The notes under the pieces are model-generated. The model ran no database searches, had not been told where the DNA came from, and saw nothing but the letters and a program-made list of their open reading frames with translations. A stretch of 15,320 nt of DNA, taken from contig CAJMBB010000036.1 in the NCBI GenBank assembly GCA_905211615.1, forward strand, positions 1 to 15,320, given 5' to 3'. The stretch is from an uncultured Collinsella sp. (GTDB lineage Bacteria > Actinomycetota > Coriobacteriia > Coriobacteriales > Coriobacteriaceae). This document shows positions 12,967 to 15,320 of this stretch, piece after piece. Within the stretch, counting starts at the first letter, position 1, and every line of letters begins with the position of its first letter. A program made the translations under genes and the position numbers.

Positions 12967-14009
12967 TGGATCCGAGCGTCTACATCCCCGCCTACCTGGA
13001 GCGCGCCTACGTTGCGTCGCACCCCGAACTCACCGATGCAGCACGCGAGCTTGTCCATAACGACATTAGCGCGAATCCCCAGAAGTATGCGCAGTCCGAG
13101 CATGCCCAGGCGCTGCTGTCCTATGCCGGTGTCCACCGCCACCTGCTCGACGAGCTCCATCGCATCGAGGACATGGGCAGCGACGAGGAGTTCGAGCAGA
13201 CGCGCAATCGTCTGTTCGACGACATGCGCGATGAGCTGCTCAAGATTGTCCGCGTCGATGCACTAGCCGTCGACGCGCAGCTGCTCGCCATCATCCTGGC
13301 CGACACGCCCGTTGACGCCTGCCTGGGCGATCTGATGAAGCTCGAGGCGACCACGGCCGATTACCTGCAGCAAAGCGTGCCCGGGTTCGACATGGAAGCC
13401 CCGCACTACTGGGCCAATAATGTTTTGGCCGATGGTGTCACCGCAGCAGACCTTACCGTGAGCGAGCCGGCTCTTATCGGGTGGCTTCATACGCTCGAGG
13501 CCATCTCGCAGCTGTGCATGGCGAGCGCCCGCCACCGTGCTGCCGCCAACTACGCCCGCCGCGTCCTTAAGGCAGAAGGCTATCCCACCCGAGCTGCCGG
13601 CACCGTGTTGCTCGCCCTCGCTCGCCTGGAAGACCAGGACGGCTTTTTTGCCCTGGCTCACCAGCTCGAGGAACAGGTGGGAGCTGATGCACTCGAGAAC
13701 TCCCCCTGGTACCTGCTCGCCCGCACCATCCTCTTGTTCAAAACAAACAAGATGCGTCCGGCGGTGCGTGCGCTGCGTGAGTTCGCCAACCGCTGCGAGG
13801 GCGGTGCGTTCTTCTTACTGAACCCCATGTACCAGACACCGTACCTTCCCTGCCGGCCCGAGCCACGCGATCCCTGGGATCTTTCGCACCAGGCCGTTTG
13901 GGAAGCGGACGGCATTATCTCGGACACTCCAGACTTTGCCCCCTGGGCCAATGCCTGCGAAGACGTATCGCAGCTTGCCCAGGAATTTGCGCGCCGCTAC
14001 GGTTTTTAG
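12966..14009 (+). CDS. Helical-repeat protein, diverged paralogue of the preceding gene
   Basis: 347 residues, soluble, no membrane segment. The ATG overlaps the preceding TAA by one base, and GGGAGGAG lies upstream inside the previous gene. It lines up colinearly with its neighbour. LLKIVRVDALAVDAQLLAII (91-110) matches the first helix block; EPALIGWLHTLEAISQLCMA (167-186) with VLLALARLE (214-222) the second; SPWYLLARTILLFKTNKMRP (246-265) with REFANRC the third; and DFAPWANACEDV (323-334) matches SFAAWVATNDIV near the end of the first. Identity is low but the order and spacing are kept, which suggests an old tandem duplication. The function is unknown. It ends 45 bp before murT and is likely in the same transcript. 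Confidence 0.85.
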   Translation: MDPSVYIPAYLERAYVASHPELTDAARELVHNDISANPQKYAQSEHAQALLSYAGVHRHLLDELHRIEDMGSDEEFEQTRNRLFDDMRDELLKIVRVDALAVDAQLLAIILADTPVDACLGDLMKLEATTADYLQQSVPGFDMEAPHYWANNVLADGVTAADLTVSEPALIGWLHTLEAISQLCMASARHRAAANYARRVLKAEGYPTRAAGTVLLALARLEDQDGFFALAHQLEEQVGADALENSPWYLLARTILLFKTNKMRPAVRALREFANRCEGGAFFLLNPMYQTPYLPCRPEPRDPWDLSHQAVWEADGIISDTPDFAPWANACEDVSQLAQEFARRYGF

Positions 14010-14054
14010 TGACGCACTCGACCCGACCATGTCGTTTACGTTAGGAACGGTTTC

Positions 14055-15320
14055 ATGAACCTCCGCTCATCTCTTGCCTGCACCTCGAGCGATATCGCCC
14101 GCTGGGGGCTGCGCTCCGTCCTTAAGCGCCAGGGCGGCGTACTCCCCGGCCGCATCGCCATGAAGATCGACCCCGAGCTGCTGAGCGACCTCGCCGGCCT
14201 TGTCGACCGCAGCGTGGTGATTACGGGTACTAATGGCAAGACCACCACCTCCAACCTCATCGCCGACGCCGTTGCCGCCAGCGGCGCCACCGTGGTATGC
14301 AACCGCGCCGGCAACAATATGGAGCCCGGTGTGGTGGGTGCTCTGCTCGAGGCGCGCAGCGGCCTCAAGCGAGCCGGTGGCAAGCGCGTGGGCGTTTTTG
14401 AGTGCGATGAGCTCTACACCGTACGCGTTCTGCCCAAGCTCAAGCCGACGTACTTTGTGCTGCTCAACCTGTTCCGCGACCAGCTAGATCGCTATGGCGA
14501 GATCGATCACACCCAGGAGGTCATCGCCCACGCGTTGGAGCTTTCGCCGGCAACGACGCTCATCTACAACGCCGACGACCCGCTGTGCGCCTCGATTGCC
14601 GCGCGCGTTCCCAACGCGAGTATTGCCTTTGGCATCGATGGCGCCACCAACACCGAGTCCGACCGTATTAGCGACTCGCGCTTTTGCTCGCAGTGCAACG
14701 CGCCGCTGGAGTATGACTACGTGCAATACGGCCAGCTCGGCGCCTACCATTGCCCTTCGTGCGGTTGGGCACGCCCTGCGCTTGTCCGTCGCGTGACGGG
14801 CGTGGAGCTCGGCTGCGACGGCTACGGCTTTGACCTGGTCTTTGGATCTGCGCCCGACGCGGCTGCCGTACACATCGCCACACGCTACAACGGCCTGTAC
14901 ATGGTCTATAACGTTGCCGCCGCCTTCTTTGCCGCGCACGAGTTGGGCGTGGAAACGGTGCTTCTACAGCCTACGCTCGATGCCTATGTGCCCGCCGGTG
15001 GTCGTATGGGGCGCTGGGATATCGCCAGCCGCACCGTCGAGGCCAACCTGGCTAAGAATCCCGTAGGCTTCGATCGACAAATCCAGTCCATCAAGACGGC
15101 AGGCGGCAGACTCTGCGCTTTCTTCCTCAACGACAACGATGCCGATGGCCACGATGTATCGTGGATCTACGACGTCGACTTTGAGCGCATCGCCGACACG
15201 CCGGGTCTCGTCGCCTTTGCCGGCGGCACGCGCGCACACGACATGCAGGTGCGCCTCAAGTATGCCGGCATCGATGCCGCGATTATCTCGGACGTCGCGC
15301 AGGCAATTGGCGCCGTGGCA
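14055..15320 (+). CDS. murT: Lipid II isoglutaminyl synthase, MurT subunit; 3' end beyond the window
   Basis: 422 codons are present and the frame is open at the edge; MurT is usually about 435-440 residues, so nearly all is here. With the glutaminase GatD, MurT amidates the D-Glu of the peptidoglycan stem on lipid II, at the cytoplasmic face of the membrane. Visible: a Mur-ligase ATP loop GTNGKTTT (58-65); a substrate-domain segment LLNLFRDQLDRYGEID (136-151); a four-cysteine zinc ribbon (Cys211, Cys214, Cys233, Cys236), typical of MurT and absent from MurC-F; GGRMGRWD (315-322); and the C-terminal LNDNDADGHDVSWIYDVD (358-375) with Asp367 of the DxSW motif needed with GatD. A short AGGA ribosome site precedes the ATG at 14055. 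It follows the duplicated helical-repeat genes; gatD is expected immediately downstream. Confidence 0.96.
   Translation, partial: MNLRSSLACTSSDIARWGLRSVLKRQGGVLPGRIAMKIDPELLSDLAGLVDRSVVITGTNGKTTTSNLIADAVAASGATVVCNRAGNNMEPGVVGALLEARSGLKRAGGKRVGVFECDELYTVRVLPKLKPTYFVLLNLFRDQLDRYGEIDHTQEVIAHALELSPATTLIYNADDPLCASIAARVPNASIAFGIDGATNTESDRISDSRFCSQCNAPLEYDYVQYGQLGAYHCPSCGWARPALVRRVTGVELGCDGYGFDLVFGSAPDAAAVHIATRYNGLYMVYNVAAAFFAAHELGVETVLLQPTLDAYVPAGGRMGRWDIASRTVEANLAKNPVGFDRQIQSIKTAGGRLCAFFLNDNDADGHDVSWIYDVDFERIADTPGLVAFAGGTRAHDMQVRLKYAGIDAAIISDVAQAIGAVA

Overview
The window is about 15.3 kb of GC-rich, gene-dense bacterial chromosome. Codon use, the Gram-positive cell-wall gene murT, PTS sugar uptake, stand-alone fermentative alcohol dehydrogenases and the general style of the proteins suggest a gut Coriobacteriia such as Collinsella. 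That assignment is inference; there is no rRNA or other marker gene. I see no tRNA, rRNA, CRISPR array, transposase or phage gene.

Layout: (1) 1-912, minus: 5' part of ychF, cut by the window edge. (2) 1040-6354: an alpha-glucoside catabolic locus. A PTS EIICB permease (2540-4150) and a GH4 6-phospho-alpha-glucosidase (1040-2383) lie on the minus strand. Divergent from them are a zinc polyol/alcohol dehydrogenase (4508-5533) and a GntR/UTRA regulator (5599-6354). The 357-bp divergent region holds three related TTGTCTA-type operator candidates; one covers the -35 and spacer of the dehydrogenase promoter. A strong hairpin plus T-run closes the plus-strand unit. (3) 6486-7739, minus: a protein with four 4Fe-4S motifs and an unusual middle region. 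Divergent from it at 7894-8850 is a D-2-hydroxyacid dehydrogenase. (4) 8982-11389, minus: glycerol dehydrogenase gldA preceded by an iron-type alcohol dehydrogenase, with an intrinsic terminator between them. (5) 11390-11889: a 500-bp non-coding or weakly coding region. (6) 11890-15320, plus: two overlapping genes for helical-repeat (TPR/ST7-like) proteins that look like diverged tandem duplicates, then murT, cut by the right edge.

How the genes may work together: the permease imports and phosphorylates an alpha-glucoside, and the GH4 enzyme releases glucose-6-phosphate. The co-located NAD-type polyol dehydrogenase suggests the aglycone may be a polyol (for example sorbitol from maltitol), with the GntR protein as local switch. 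The dehydrogenases in the middle fit anaerobic redox balancing. MurT, with an expected GatD just outside, amidates lipid II; the job of the duplicated helical-repeat genes just upstream is unknown.

The most unexpected non-coding signal is a 30-bp element with two AACGGT boxes 21 bp apart. It occurs at 4332-4361 (plus) and 11693-11722 (minus), in two unrelated intergenic regions, at 24 of 30 identical positions.
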